Under the pieces are notes generated by a model, which saw only the letters and a program-made list of their open reading frames with translations, ran no database searches and was not told the origin of the DNA. Position numbers and translations under genes: made by a program. Shown piece after piece: positions 28,673 to 39,185 of a stretch of 64,000 bases of DNA. The DNA lies in the NCBI GenBank assembly GCA_003615045.1, contig ML014141.1, positions 86,042 to 150,041 on the forward strand, given 5' to 3'. The stretch comes from Caulochytrium protostelioides (lineage: Eukaryota; Chytridiomycota; Caulochytriomycetes; Caulochytriales; Caulochytriaceae). The stretch's first letter is position 1. Every line of letters starts with the position of its first letter.

Positions 28673-30650
28673 AGTTCGCAGGAAAGGGCGGTGCCGGTGG
28701 GAGAGGGGGTCCGCGTGGCGTGGCGATGCGCCTGGCGACGGAGTTCGAATCGAAATGCGGCGCAGTGCAGTGCAGTCGGCTGGAGCGGCTGCGGGGGTCA
28801 CGAGCGTCGCGCCAAAGCCCACGAAGGCGTCACGGAAGGCGGCGACGGTAGAAAGACCGAAGGACGCGGCGTGGCCGAGGCGAGTGAGACGATCAGACGG
28901 TGGCCGTCGCGGTAGTGGCGGTGGTGGTGGCGGTGGCAATGACGATGGCGATAGTGATGGCGATGTGGGGAGAGGTACGGGCGTCGGAGTGATGGTTGCA
29001 GGGATGTCGGAAAGACCGGACGCGGACGGGGAAGAGGACTCTTTCTCAGGAACGGTATGCAAGGCCTCTCGTGGCGCAGGGATCCTTCGCAATCGACGAT
29101 CCGCCCCAGCGTTTTGGTTTGGGTCACGCACGGCACCCGAGAGCAGGCATAGGGCCCGCGGATCCACGGTCTGAAAACAGCACGCTGTGTGAATGCTATG
29201 CTGCCGTCTCCATCGAGAATCCTGGCTGGGATTCATCGCCATCCTTCATGCCCAGCCATGCGCCGACCCTGTCGCCCCGTCATGATGGGCCGTCGTTCTT
29301 CGCCGGTTGGTCTGCCAGCGATGACCGTTATCGCGCGCGGAGGGGTTGCTTGGATGCACGGACGTGCCTGGCTGTTCGCCGTTTTCGAGTGGCCGAGCCA
29401 GCGGCAGCGACAGCGGCGGAGGCGGAGGCGGGGAAACCGCCAAACCGAAATAGAGACAGAACGACGCTCGTGCCCGGACCGCATCGAGATCGCCGGGAAA
29501 GCACCGTCACGGACCGGGAAGTGGGCCACCGCCGTCGGCACCATCGTGCGGCGCCAGGTCCCGCGTCCGCTGTGCTTATGCTTATCCATCACAGCGCCGT
29601 GGGCGAACGGGCCGAGGTCCGACCGGTCCGACCGGTGCGGGGCATGTCAGCGCGCCTGCCGCTCGGACGAGCGCTCGGACTGGATCCCCGCCCCGACCCC
29701 GGGAAGTCCGGAGGCTGGGCAACGGGAGCCGCACGCATCGGCGCGGGTGCCGTCGGCATCGCTCCTGATGGGCCCCGGCTCGACAGGCCGGCAGCTCCGG
29801 CGCACGTCGACAAATTCGACCCTGCGCCTGTCCGCGCCTGCCGGATGGGGACGCAGCCGCAGATGATCCCCCCGGACCCCGACCTCAACTCATTTTTATC
29901 CGCAGGTTCACGGCGACACGGCATGAGCGTCCGAACCCACCCAGGGCGCAGGCGACCTTCGCGAGATTCGGCGGCCCGGGTGGCCTCGTCCGTATCAGTG
30001 GGGCCTCGCTCCGTGGGGCCCCCGGCACGCACCACCCGCCGCTATCGCAAAGGGCTGATTTCCTGGTACTCGCGTCGATCATGGGTTCCATGGATCGCCG
30101 CTCAAGGGACATGGACGGCGTGGACGGCGAGAACGGCAAGAGACCGCGACATGCGTCTTTTGCGCGTCGCAACCGTTAATAGTGGTCGAAGGAGTGAGGA
30201 CCTTATCCCTTGACGAGGCATCGCGATGGAACCCCGTCGATACGACCACGACCCTGCCGGCATCCGAAACATGCGCTTGCCGGATGGCTTTCGGCTCTCC
30301 CGGGTTATGAGACTAAACCCACGAACGCGGCGGCATCGGCCGTGACGAGACGTCGCCACGGTGCGCCAACGCGTGAGGCTTGATCATCCGCGAAGCGGCA
30401 GTGGCATCCCAGGACTCACAGTGAGTGGCCCGCGTAGTGCGACGGCGCCATCACAGCGACGCGACGTCACTCGGCACCGCCTGGGTCTCCAGCCCGCGCT
30501 ACAGTCGGAAAATCGATGCGGTGACAATCGAAATGCCACCTTCCGCAGCTGCTGCACATCGCGTGTGCGTGGTGGCCGCGATGCCGTCGCCATGGCAGGC
30601 CGGCGCAAATGAACGTGTCCCATGCACGACCGCGGCCCTACCGCGCTCTG

Positions 30651-30690
30651 ACTTGACCTGACTTGACCTGACTTGACCTGACTTGACCTG
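30651..30690. repeat. 10-bp tandem repeat, ACTTGACCTG x4
   Basis: Four exact copies of ACTTGACCTG preceded by CTG. The same 10-mer occurs alone at 42260-42269, and close reverse-orientation relatives (GGTCAAGTCA) occur at 45505-45514 and 45561-45570 upstream of the SH3 gene. Confidence 0.9.
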
Positions 30691-31682
30691 GCCGCCGCGC
30701 TGCGCCATCCATCCAGCCTGGGAAAGCCCTCCTGTTCTATAGATCACGAAGTGACGGCTCCTGTATATAATCTGTTCCGGCCTGGTGGGGAGCGCGCGTC
30801 GCATGCCACTCGCCACTCGGCAGGCCCAAGGGGAGAGCAACAGGGTTTCTGCCGAACGCTTCGCATCAAACCTCCGACCGGCCCAGGGACCCGCGGCATG
30901 TTGGCTGCGCAGCGCGTGCCTGTCGGGTCGGCCCATGTTCGTCTGGGTCTGTATCGCATCGCATGATGAATCAGCAGGCCGCGATGGCGTGCGAATTGGT
31001 CCTAACGCGATACCGGTCGTGTCACCCGCACGAAAATCTAATCGTAATTATGAGCCGTCGCTTCGCAGCGACGAGCTCAGCGACAGGGGAAGGTCAAGGC
31101 GGATAAGAGAAGAAAAAAGGAAAAAAAAAGAAAGTTGCTGCGGCGAGGTGTGCTGGGTCAAACGCCTTTCGCATCGTCGCACCGTCGCTAACTGCCAGAA
31201 TGCCCACGGCCCGCCATGACGTGCATGTCGGCGCCGCAGGCTTCCCATCAGTGAGGCGGTGTGAGGCGAGCCGACAAGCGGCGGCCATCCGAGGACGCGG
31301 GGGCCCCTGGCGTGGTCGCCTAGCGGCTCGATGAGCCTCCATCCTTCCCCAGCCCGCAAAAGCCGAGCCTCCAATACCCAGCACACCGCATACCGCGGCA
31401 CATCCTGACCAGCGGCTGGAACCCGCCGAGACGAGCAGCCAGTCGAAAGCCGCAGCCGATGGCGGCGGCGGTGACACACACGCTCGCGCTGGCCTCGAAC
31501 TGGTTCGGGGATAGACTCACAAGCCGCCAGTCTGCGTCGCAGCCCCTCAAGGAGACGGTGGGGACGTGCCCCATCCATGCGACGTTGGACATCTCCGCAC
31601 CGCGACTCCGACAGACGGGACCGCTCGAGTGCCTATCGAAGCCCTCGCCGCCGCTCATGGCTCGGTACGCATGGGAACCCGC

Positions 31683-31683
<1 letters not shown>

Positions 31684-31725
<42 letters not shown>
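31684..31725. repeat. (GCT)14 trinucleotide repeat
   Basis: Fourteen uninterrupted GCT units (CTG/CAG class), about 0.7 kb upstream of the 32401 gene; not in an assigned coding region. Confidence 0.9.
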
Positions 31726-31728
<3 letters not shown>

Positions 31729-32077
31729 AGGCCTGGGCCTTGGAGGCGCATGCATGCACGCGCGCCCGGTGATACGGGCGACGACGGCGGCGCGCTATCC
31801 GCTGAGCGCACAGCACTCCGCTCACAGGCCGCGGGCCGGGCGGCCCGGCGATGCGCTAGTGCGCCCGAGCCGAGGCAGGGGTCTTGGACCTGGAACCCCC
31901 CGGAAGGGCGTATGCTGCGCGAGGGCGTGCTGAGACGGCCGTCCGCGTGTCGGCCTGGGGGACATGCACCTCCGGTCGACACCACGCCGCTGCCTCCGCT
32001 TCCTCCGCTCGTTTCGCCAATTCCGTTCATGCGCGTCCGTCCGAGCATACTCGCTGGTGGATGGAGGGCATGGGGCA

Positions 32078-32085
32078 TATATAAA
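32078..32085 (+). promoter_or_regulatory. TATA box candidate for the 32401 gene
   Basis: TATATAAA followed by CCGG, 316 bp upstream of the ATG at 32401. Confidence 0.5.
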
Positions 32086-32400
32086 CCGGGCGGGGAGCCC
32101 CGCCACCCGCTGAGACGGAAGGCAAGACCTATCGGGCTGCTGCTCTGGTCCCGAATGGTCTCGCTTCCCGCATCGATAGACTTGCATGCGCATGAAGAGA
32201 AACATGGATTGTCTTACCTGACGCCGTCGCTATTACGTGTCTGATTAGACTTCCATCCACCGCCGCGCATTGGACGGATACGTGTTATCATCTCTGCCGT
32301 CGTTGCCTGTCATTTGTGACCACGTCGTCGTCAGCCTGGCAGGTTTCCGACCGCCGCGACCGATTGACCGCCCCACCGCCTCCCCCTTGGGTCTACCGCC

Positions 32401-34296
32401 ATGTCGGGGATGATCCGCTCCGTTGACCGCCGCAGCATGCTGGTGGTCGCGGTGCTCGTGCTCGGCTCGCTGCAGGGCGTCTTCGGCGAGACCGCCTCGG
32501 ATGTGTTCCGCTCGAAGCCGAGCCCCGAGCAGGTCCGCGCCGTGATGACTGAGCACGGACTTCTCGTGGCGAGGGACCCGATGGTCGCGCAGGCCACGCA
32601 GCGCTTCGCCGAAACGCGCAAGTATACGCCCGAGCAGCTCGCGGCGCTCCACGAGATCGTGGCCGCCCCCGAGCTCAGCCAGCGCCTCGCCAGCGAGTGG
32701 GGCGTCGTCTGCCAGGACTCCTTCGGCGAGGGCATGCACTACACAGACATGCTCCAGCCCTCGATCAACCAGGCGTTCCACGAGCGCGTGGAGACCAGCC
32801 TGCGCGTCGCAGCCCGTGACCATCTGCGCACCGCCATGGCCAGCCACCCGGCGTTCCAGACGTCCGCTGCCGATGGCAACCGCCAGGCCTCGCCCCTCGC
32901 GTCCGCCGCCGCCGCGCAGCACCTCGTGCATTCCATTTCGCTCGCGATGGTGTCCCACGCCCGGCCGAGCACGCCGGTGACGTTCAGCGACATTCAGGAC
33001 CTGGCTGCGCAGCTTGGCCAGGCGCCGGCCACCACGCGCACCACGGCCGCCGCCGCCGCGGCCCTGGGCCCCGCCCAGCCGCCTAGCCGGCGTCACCGTC
33101 TGCGGCGTCGTGATATCACGGACCCAGTTGGCTACGTCCAAGCGCTCTTCGCGAAAACCGAAGACCGCCCCCTGCGCCGGTTGGACCGCGTGCTCCCCCA
33201 GGCGACCCAGAAGGATCTGCCGAGCATGCGCCAGCGCTTCTTGGAGGATCTCGGGAAGGCGACGGATCAGCAGCTCTCGCAGGTCGCTACGGAGATGAAG
33301 CAGGCGGTGGCGCAGAAGACGCCGGCGCACATGCCGGCGTTTGATGATCTCTTCAACACGGTGGAGCACGTGCGGCCGTTGCTGCCGAACGTGGCCAGGT
33401 CGGAAACCCCGGAGGCCGAGGTCATCAAGAAACTGCAGGCCATGCGCCGCACCCAGCTGATCAACATGATGGCGACAGACGGCGATGTGAAGAACACCCT
33501 GCAGAATATGGCGAAAACCCACCCGCCGGTGAAGGACATCGCTTTCTTTGCGGAACAGCATACCATTGGCAACACGATCAAGCAGTTCGTGAACCAACAC
33601 GAGGCGCTTAAGAATCAGGTCAAGAAGTTCGATAAGCTCGAGAAGAATACCCTTGAGTTTAAGCAGGAGTTCTTGAAGGAGCATGAGCAGTTGAAGTCCC
33701 TCACCCCAAAGTCGACGATGAACGAAGACTTCAAATTGTTTGCCGACAATTTTGCCGCGGAATACCGGCTGCTGGAGCCGGAGATGAAGGCGACCCTCCT
33801 GCAGAAATACGGTGAGGCGGGCAACCTGAAGAAGCCGTTCTCGGAATGGCTGTTCACGGACGACGCCAAGAATATCTGGCAGAAGCGTCCCGACTGGCCG
33901 ATCAAGGAGTCGTTGTCGAAAGAGGCCATTGCCTCCCACGCAGGCATGAGTAGCGCACTGGACGAATGGCTCCTGATCGGGGCGCAACAAGCCGAGCACA
34001 ACTGGCCGACCGTATGGGCCGGGCATATCCGCGAGCTGCAGTCCGAGATGGCCGGCCTCTCGCAGGACCTGCATGTTCTGTACAGCACGGCCGAAAAGAC
34101 GTCCACCCTTGAGTTTGTGCAGAAGGTGGCCGGCGCCGAGCTCACGGACGTTGCGCTGGTCGAGCGGCCCGCTATCGTCAAGGCCGGATGGAACAAGCTC
34201 TACGTGTTCGGTGCTGGTATTGCGATTATCATGATCATTATTGCCTGCATGTTCCTGATGTCCCCGTCCAGCAGCACCAGCAGCAAGCCGCGCTAA
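32401..34296 (+). CDS. Unrecognised secretory-pathway protein, helical, with C-terminal membrane anchor
   Basis: 631 residues in one exon. I do not recognise a family. The N-terminus is a convincing signal peptide or signal anchor: RSVDRRSMLVVAVLVLGSLQ followed by GVFGE, with likely cleavage near residue 29-30. The body is almost all predicted helix: Met/Gln/Glu-rich segments to about 210, an Arg-rich stretch near 230 (RRHRLRRRD), then amphipathic helices with a likely coiled coil at about 395-440 (NQVKKFDKLEKNTLEFKQEF). A hydrophobic helix at about 606-626 (LYVFGAGIAIIMIIIACMFL) is followed by a short Ser-rich basic tail. Expected topology is lumenal or extracellular body with one C-terminal anchor. 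Third-position GC is lower in the second half than in its neighbours. It could be an ER/Golgi protein or a surface protein; no evidence decides. Confidence 0.75.
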   Translation: MSGMIRSVDRRSMLVVAVLVLGSLQGVFGETASDVFRSKPSPEQVRAVMTEHGLLVARDPMVAQATQRFAETRKYTPEQLAALHEIVAAPELSQRLASEWGVVCQDSFGEGMHYTDMLQPSINQAFHERVETSLRVAARDHLRTAMASHPAFQTSAADGNRQASPLASAAAAQHLVHSISLAMVSHARPSTPVTFSDIQDLAAQLGQAPATTRTTAAAAAALGPAQPPSRRHRLRRRDITDPVGYVQALFAKTEDRPLRRLDRVLPQATQKDLPSMRQRFLEDLGKATDQQLSQVATEMKQAVAQKTPAHMPAFDDLFNTVEHVRPLLPNVARSETPEAEVIKKLQAMRRTQLINMMATDGDVKNTLQNMAKTHPPVKDIAFFAEQHTIGNTIKQFVNQHEALKNQVKKFDKLEKNTLEFKQEFLKEHEQLKSLTPKSTMNEDFKLFADNFAAEYRLLEPEMKATLLQKYGEAGNLKKPFSEWLFTDDAKNIWQKRPDWPIKESLSKEAIASHAGMSSALDEWLLIGAQQAEHNWPTVWAGHIRELQSEMAGLSQDLHVLYSTAEKTSTLEFVQKVAGAELTDVALVERPAIVKAGWNKLYVFGAGIAIIMIIIACMFLMSPSSSTSSKPR

Positions 34297-34309
34297 ACTG
34301 CTTCTCTAT

Positions 34310-34372
34310 TTTCCATATACATTGATCTACATTTCCATATACATTGATCGGATGCGATGCGATGCGATGCGA
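34310..34372. repeat. 22-bp direct duplication and GATGC repeat in the 34.3 kb intergenic region
   Basis: TTTCCATATACATTGATC occurs at 34310-34327 and again at 34332-34349 (period 22 bp), followed at once by GATGC repeated four times. It sits just after the stop of the 32401 gene and may form part of its 3' end processing region. The rest of the 34297-34655 gap shows nothing supportable. Confidence 0.75.
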
Positions 34373-34655
34373 TTCGCCGCTGGGGTTGTCCGGCGCACAC
34401 GGGATCCGAACCCATCAGATCGGGATGGAGGGCGCGTGCGTTCGCTGCTCTGCGGTGCGGCATGTCCCGCATCAACCTCCCTCGAACACAGAGGTCCACG
34501 TTTTTCGCTCCCAAACTCCCAAACGCGAATGATGAAGAGAATATAAAACAAAGCGTTAAACATTCGACCTAGGGCCGCAGATGCCGAGAAAACAGTGCGC
34601 AGCACAAGCAGAAGCACCAAACGGACGGCGCTGCCCCACGAGGAAAGCAGTCCCA

Positions 34656-37600
34656 TTACCACAGACAGAAGACCGGCTTCTGGACTGTGGATGGCGTGCC
34701 GCGGGCGGTGGGCGTCAGGCAGTGGGCGCGGTCGGCCGTGGCCATCGCCGACCCACAAGCGGCAGCTTCTGATGCCACAGGTGTTGTCGTTGTTGTGGTC
34801 GTCATGGTCACCGTTGTCGGCGGAGCTGGCGGCGTGGCTGCGCCATCCGCAGCCGGCGGCACGGCTGCGGATTCCGACAGGCATAGGGCCATCATCGGGA
34901 CCGTGAGATCGGAGGACGAGGCCGCGTCCCATGTCACGGGCATCCCGTCCATCGGACGACACACGGGTGCCGGAGCGGGCGCCGGGGCGGACGGGACTGG
35001 TGCCAGGAGTGAGCCCGATGCCGACGGCGGGTGGGCGACACAAGCCGAATCACCGGCAACGGCACCGGCATCAGCACCCGCGCCGGCATCGGCACCCGCG
35101 CCGGCGGCGACATGATCGCACGCGGCGTGGTCGGCGGCGGCGTGGCCGCGGCACGGTTCGGCATCCGATTCGGAGTCTGAATCCGAGGCGTTCGCCAGGG
35201 CGGACAGACTCAGAAGCGACGTGACGCGACGCGGTCGCGCCAGCCCGCGTCCGTCGCGCGGCGCGGTTCCCACCGTCACGGCCGAGGCCGAGCGGACGAG
35301 ACCACCACCACTGCCGCCGCCACTGCTTCTGTCGCTCGTAGGAAGCGGTGTTTTGATGCGCCGACCGGCCGACACCTGGGCGGGCCGATGAGCCGTCGAT
35401 GGCGACATCACGGGTGAGGCGGACGGCGACGCGGAGGGCGACGCGGATGGCGACGCGGACGGCGGCAACATGACGGGGCGCGGACACCGCTTCTTGCGGG
35501 TCTTACTGTGGCGCCGCGGAATGAGATCGCCGTGAGCGTCCACCAGCGGCACGGGGCTCGGCTGGGCGGCATGCAGCGCGCCATGGCGCCGCCCCGCGCC
35601 GCCAAGGCCCATGCCCATCGCGCCAAGGGACGGCACCGCAACGAGCTGAGCGGCAGCGGGCGCGACCGCGGGTGAAGGCATGCACGTCGCCAACGTCAAC
35701 GTATAGTTGGCGCCCCCATGGTTGTCCCAGAAGACCCGCGCATCACCGACGGTATAGCGGATGGCCAACGAGACGGTGCGGTGGGTGCCCAGATCAACGA
35801 CGCGGTCCAGCGCTTCGAGGGGCAGGTCCACCGTGAAGCGGTCATACTGGCCGATCAGGGATGCGGACCACGTCGCGGCCTGCTCCCGCGCACCGGAGGC
35901 CCACCCGTCAGTGGTGTACGTGATCGTCACGTGCTTCTCGAACGCGAGGTTCGAGACCAGCACCGTCAGCCGCAAGTGCACTTTCAACGGCGGCGGCGGC
36001 GGCCCGGCCGATGCGGCATCGGACGCCGCCGCCGCCAGCACGAGCTGCGCGCTTTCCAGCGCCACACAATGGCGGTACAGCGTGTTGCTGACCGCCGGGT
36101 GGCGTCGCGGCGGTGGTGCCACGGCAGAGGCGGGTGAACCCGGGGAAGTCGATGAGACGCTAGCGCCTACGCTGGCGCCCATGCCAACACCGGGACCGCC
36201 ACCGACCCCTGCGCCCGCGCTGAGGCCAGCGCCCGCCAGCGACGCGGAGCCCGGCATAGTCGTGGGGGCGCCGGCCGCCCCGCCATCGAGGGACGGCACG
36301 AGCAACGGTGAGAGCGAGGGGGCGGCGGCGGCCGCCGAGGCTTCCAGCGGCCGGACCAGATACGGGCAGTCCGAGTGGACGATGCGCCATGCGAAGCGCG
36401 CGCCGGGGACACGAACGGGCCGCGCGATCATCTTCATGTCGTGCATCGCGTCGGTGCTCGCCGCCACGACGCCGCTCAGCCCGGCGCGATCGCGGTCGGC
36501 GCCAGCGCTTGCAGCTAGGGGCGACGGCGGGCCACCGCCCCGGCCGGCGCCCATGCCGAGACCGGCGACGGGCGCCAACGCCAGCGGCGGCAACGGCATT
36601 GTCTTGGCCGACAATACGGCGGCGCGACCATTCGGCACCTGCAGCGCGTGCGTGCTCCCCGCGCGCGATGGGATGTGACCGGACGCGCCGTTCGGGTAGC
36701 CATGTGCGGTACTCGAGGCAAGGACCCGCCTGGACGGCGAGAGGACTTCCTTGCACGGACTCTTCGTCACAGGCCTTCCGACGTGACCGGTCACAGATGT
36801 CATCGCGCTCGCGGAGACGGCGTCGTCGGCGCCGACGGCGGCGGTGGCCAGGGTTTCACTCGACCGGGTACCCGAACCGCCAGCCGCGCCGCTGCCGACG
36901 AGCGAGACGGCGCTGCGGTGACACGGAGCATCGGCCAAGCTGGCAGCCGGTCGTGGGAAACTTGCACCTGCAGTCGTTGGAGACGGCGGTACGGTGGCCA
37001 CGGTGGACAGCGCCAGCCCCGACGACATCGGCGCGGAGGCGGGCATGGCCGTCGCCGCCGTCGCCGCCAGCGTGCCATGGGCGAGCATCACCGCGTCAAA
37101 GCTGTAATCGCCCCACGGCCGGTGTGACGGCGACGACCCGGGCCGGAGCAGCGCGTCGGGCGGCAACGGCGCCTGTAGCGGGGCTTTGCCGGGCTCGCCG
37201 CTCGAACCCGCGGCGCCTGCGCCGCGCATCCCGCCGTGCCGACCCCAGCTGCCTGGGCCGCATCCATGCGGGTCGGCGGCGCCGTAGCCGTATCCGCCAC
37301 CGGCGACATCCTCGTCGCTGGGGCCATAGCCGTAGCTGAACGATGCGTGGTCGGCGCCGGCGTCGCGCCCGTAGAGGGCATCGAGCGACAGGGCGTGCGC
37401 GCGGCCTCGGCCCTGGCCGTCGCTTTCGCTGTACCCGTAGCCGTAGCCATACCCCGACCCATGGCCGTAACCAAGAGCATGGCCAGCGGCCGGGGCGTGG
37501 GTGGCGCCCGGCGCATAGCCGACGTCGACGCGGTTGTAGCGCACGGCATCATGGATCTCCACGGGCGAGTCGTTGCGCGCAAAAAGGCAAACGCGGTCGA

Positions 37601-39185
37601 TCGTCGAGTTAAAGGACACCGAGCGACGGCCGAGCTGGGGCCGCGTGAGACCGGTGCGGACGGCGCCGGGGGAGAAGGCGGTGCTGTCGCGGCCGGACGC
37701 CACGGCGGCCGGCCGCGGCGTCAGCGGGCCGTCCGGAGGCGAATCGGCTGCGCCGCTGTTGGTGGTGCTGCCAGCGACCGGCGCCAACACGAGCGCGGCA
37801 TCGCTAAAGACATCAGCCCCGGCGGTCGGCGACGATGCCGCGACAGAGTCCTGCGGCGTCGCCGGCGGCGTGTGCTGATCGCCCGGATGCGCGCTCGCCG
37901 GCATGGCGGTTGCCGTCGCTGCCACCGCCGCCACCGCCGGCGACGACGCCGACGCGGGTGCCGGGAACGACATCCCGTCCAGCGGCGAGATCGTGCGTGC
38001 CGTGTTGGGGCTCTTCAGGATCGGCTTGACCATGGGGTGCGCGTGGTGGTGGTGGCGCATGGGATGCATGATCTGGAGGGGCGGCGGCACGGGCCGCGCG
38101 GGCCGCGTGCCGCCGACCACGGAGGATGTCGTCGCGCGGCGTGGCCGCAGCATCGGCGGCGGTCCCAGGGCCGCCGCCGCGGGGGCGGGCGGCCACGCGC
38201 CCGTCAGGAACGCCGCGGCGGGCTCGTCTTCGTCCTGCGACGAGACGGTGTGGTACCGCTCGTCGTCGCTGGCCTCGTGGTCCAGCGAGCCGCGCGCGCC
38301 GCCGAGCGCCGGGATCGGCGCGGCATCGAGGCCGGTCATGCCGGCGCGCGCCGCAGCGCGGAAGATGCCGGACGGCAGCGCAAACGCGGCGCCGCTCGGG
38401 CTGTGGCCGTGGGCGGTCGTGAGGGTGGGGCCCGCGGCCATCGCGGCGCTCGTCGCAGGGCGCCGCAGCGCGGCCGGCGTCGGCGACGTCGGCGATTTAC
38501 GGAGCGGCGGACGTCCTGCCGCGGCCGAGGGCGACGGCGACGGCGACGGCACCGCGTGCTGGCCGGGCGGCGGCGCGTGCCGCGGCGGCGTAGTCCATGC
38601 CGGACGGTGGCCGTGAGGGTGACCGCCGTGGCGCAAGGGACTGCCGGCGGCGGGTCGCGGCGCACGCGCGCTCACGCCAGCGCGGCGGGCAAAACCGTCG
38701 TCCTCGTCATCGCCGTCGTCCTCGCTGCTGCTGCTACTGTCGAGCGAGGACCGCCGGGGACCGTGCGCGGAGGACGGCGCGTGCGCGGGGACCGGCGGGG
38801 GGGCGCGGCGGCCGCGGCGTGCGCGGTCGCTGTCGCCGCCCACGTTGAAGCAGACGGCGTGCTCGTGCGCATGGTACATCGTCGGCGGCGTCGATGGCGA
38901 CGGCAACGGCGCCGACGCCGACGCCGACGCTTCAGCAGCCGCCGCCGTCACGGACGAGGGGGTTGCGGTACCGTGGTGCGGGGCGACGCGCGCGTGGGCC
39001 GCCGCCATCGATCGTTTCTTTATGTCGTGGAGACGGTAAGCGGCAGCGGCGTGAGCGGGCGAGGCGGTCGCCGTGGCCGCGGCCGGCGGTCGAGGTGCGA
39101 AGCAGGCGTCAGAGGCGCCGCGCGCGGGCAGCAGAGCGCTACCAAAACCGTCCCACGGCGCGCTGGTGGTATGGGAGGGCGACAT
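34656..39185 (-). CDS. PP1 regulatory subunit-like protein with RVxF motif and CBM21 domain (Gac1/PPP1R3 type)
   Basis: 1509 residues in one exon from ATG 39185; the frame is open to a GTG at 39329. Most of the protein is Ala/Pro/Gly/Ser/His-rich disorder, including repeated Tyr-Gly pairs (YGYGYG) at about 590-640. A conserved island at about 520-545 reads RRSVSFNSTIDRVCLFAR and then DSPVEI; both RSVSF and RVCLF fit the RVxF-type PP1 docking motif, and the arrangement is that of Gac1/PPP1R3 proteins. A CBM21 domain lies at about 1040-1165: VLVSNLAFEKHVTITYTTDGW, then YDRFTVDLPL, SLAIRYTVG and WDNHGGANYTLT, with the expected Trp and Asn residues for glycogen binding. The role should be to bring PP1 to glycogen and activate glycogen synthase. 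It is several times longer than yeast Gac1, mostly by low-complexity sequence. A TATAAAG lies 133 bp upstream. Confidence 0.85.
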   Translation of the reverse strand: MSPSHTTSAPWDGFGSALLPARGASDACFAPRPPAAATATASPAHAAAAYRLHDIKKRSMAAAHARVAPHHGTATPSSVTAAAAEASASASAPLPSPSTPPTMYHAHEHAVCFNVGGDSDRARRGRRAPPPVPAHAPSSAHGPRRSSLDSSSSSEDDGDDEDDGFARRAGVSARAPRPAAGSPLRHGGHPHGHRPAWTTPPRHAPPPGQHAVPSPSPSPSAAAGRPPLRKSPTSPTPAALRRPATSAAMAAGPTLTTAHGHSPSGAAFALPSGIFRAAARAGMTGLDAAPIPALGGARGSLDHEASDDERYHTVSSQDEDEPAAAFLTGAWPPAPAAAALGPPPMLRPRRATTSSVVGGTRPARPVPPPLQIMHPMRHHHHAHPMVKPILKSPNTARTISPLDGMSFPAPASASSPAVAAVAATATAMPASAHPGDQHTPPATPQDSVAASSPTAGADVFSDAALVLAPVAGSTTNSGAADSPPDGPLTPRPAAVASGRDSTAFSPGAVRTGLTRPQLGRRSVSFNSTIDRVCLFARNDSPVEIHDAVRYNRVDVGYAPGATHAPAAGHALGYGHGSGYGYGYGYSESDGQGRGRAHALSLDALYGRDAGADHASFSYGYGPSDEDVAGGGYGYGAADPHGCGPGSWGRHGGMRGAGAAGSSGEPGKAPLQAPLPPDALLRPGSSPSHRPWGDYSFDAVMLAHGTLAATAATAMPASAPMSSGLALSTVATVPPSPTTAGASFPRPAASLADAPCHRSAVSLVGSGAAGGSGTRSSETLATAAVGADDAVSASAMTSVTGHVGRPVTKSPCKEVLSPSRRVLASSTAHGYPNGASGHIPSRAGSTHALQVPNGRAAVLSAKTMPLPPLALAPVAGLGMGAGRGGGPPSPLAASAGADRDRAGLSGVVAASTDAMHDMKMIARPVRVPGARFAWRIVHSDCPYLVRPLEASAAAAAPSLSPLLVPSLDGGAAGAPTTMPGSASLAGAGLSAGAGVGGGPGVGMGASVGASVSSTSPGSPASAVAPPPRRHPAVSNTLYRHCVALESAQLVLAAAASDAASAGPPPPPLKVHLRLTVLVSNLAFEKHVTITYTTDGWASGAREQAATWSASLIGQYDRFTVDLPLEALDRVVDLGTHRTVSLAIRYTVGDARVFWDNHGGANYTLTLATCMPSPAVAPAAAQLVAVPSLGAMGMGLGGAGRRHGALHAAQPSPVPLVDAHGDLIPRRHSKTRKKRCPRPVMLPPSASPSASPSASPSASPVMSPSTAHRPAQVSAGRRIKTPLPTSDRSSGGGSGGGLVRSASAVTVGTAPRDGRGLARPRRVTSLLSLSALANASDSDSESDAEPCRGHAAADHAACDHVAAGAGADAGAGADAGAVAGDSACVAHPPSASGSLLAPVPSAPAPAPAPVCRPMDGMPVTWDAASSSDLTVPMMALCLSESAAVPPAADGAATPPAPPTTVTMTTTTTTTPVASEAAACGSAMATADRAHCLTPTARGTPSTVQKPVFCLW

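Larger units (their letters stand above)
28261..32400. other. Large divergent intergenic region with tandem repeats
   Basis: About 4.1 kb between the LEA2-like gene (minus) and the 32401 gene (plus). It contains an 11-bp tandem repeat at 28621-28672, a 10-bp repeat at 30651-30690, a (GCT)14 tract at 31684-31725 and two TATA-like sites (30764-30770, with no gene assigned, and 32078-32085). Long frames on both strands (for example 28996-30213 plus, 335 codons at 28235-29242 minus) are Arg/Pro/Ser-rich without domains. No gene called. Confidence 0.5.

Noticed and set aside
28996-30213. Plus-strand frame of 405 codons
   Set aside because: Composition typical of antisense or chance GC-rich frames; no domain or splice signals.
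34380-34440. tRNA-like T-arm (ATGGG-TTCGGAT-CCCGT on the minus strand)
   Set aside because: A five-base stem and seven-base loop are present, but no matching acceptor, D or anticodon arms at the right distances.
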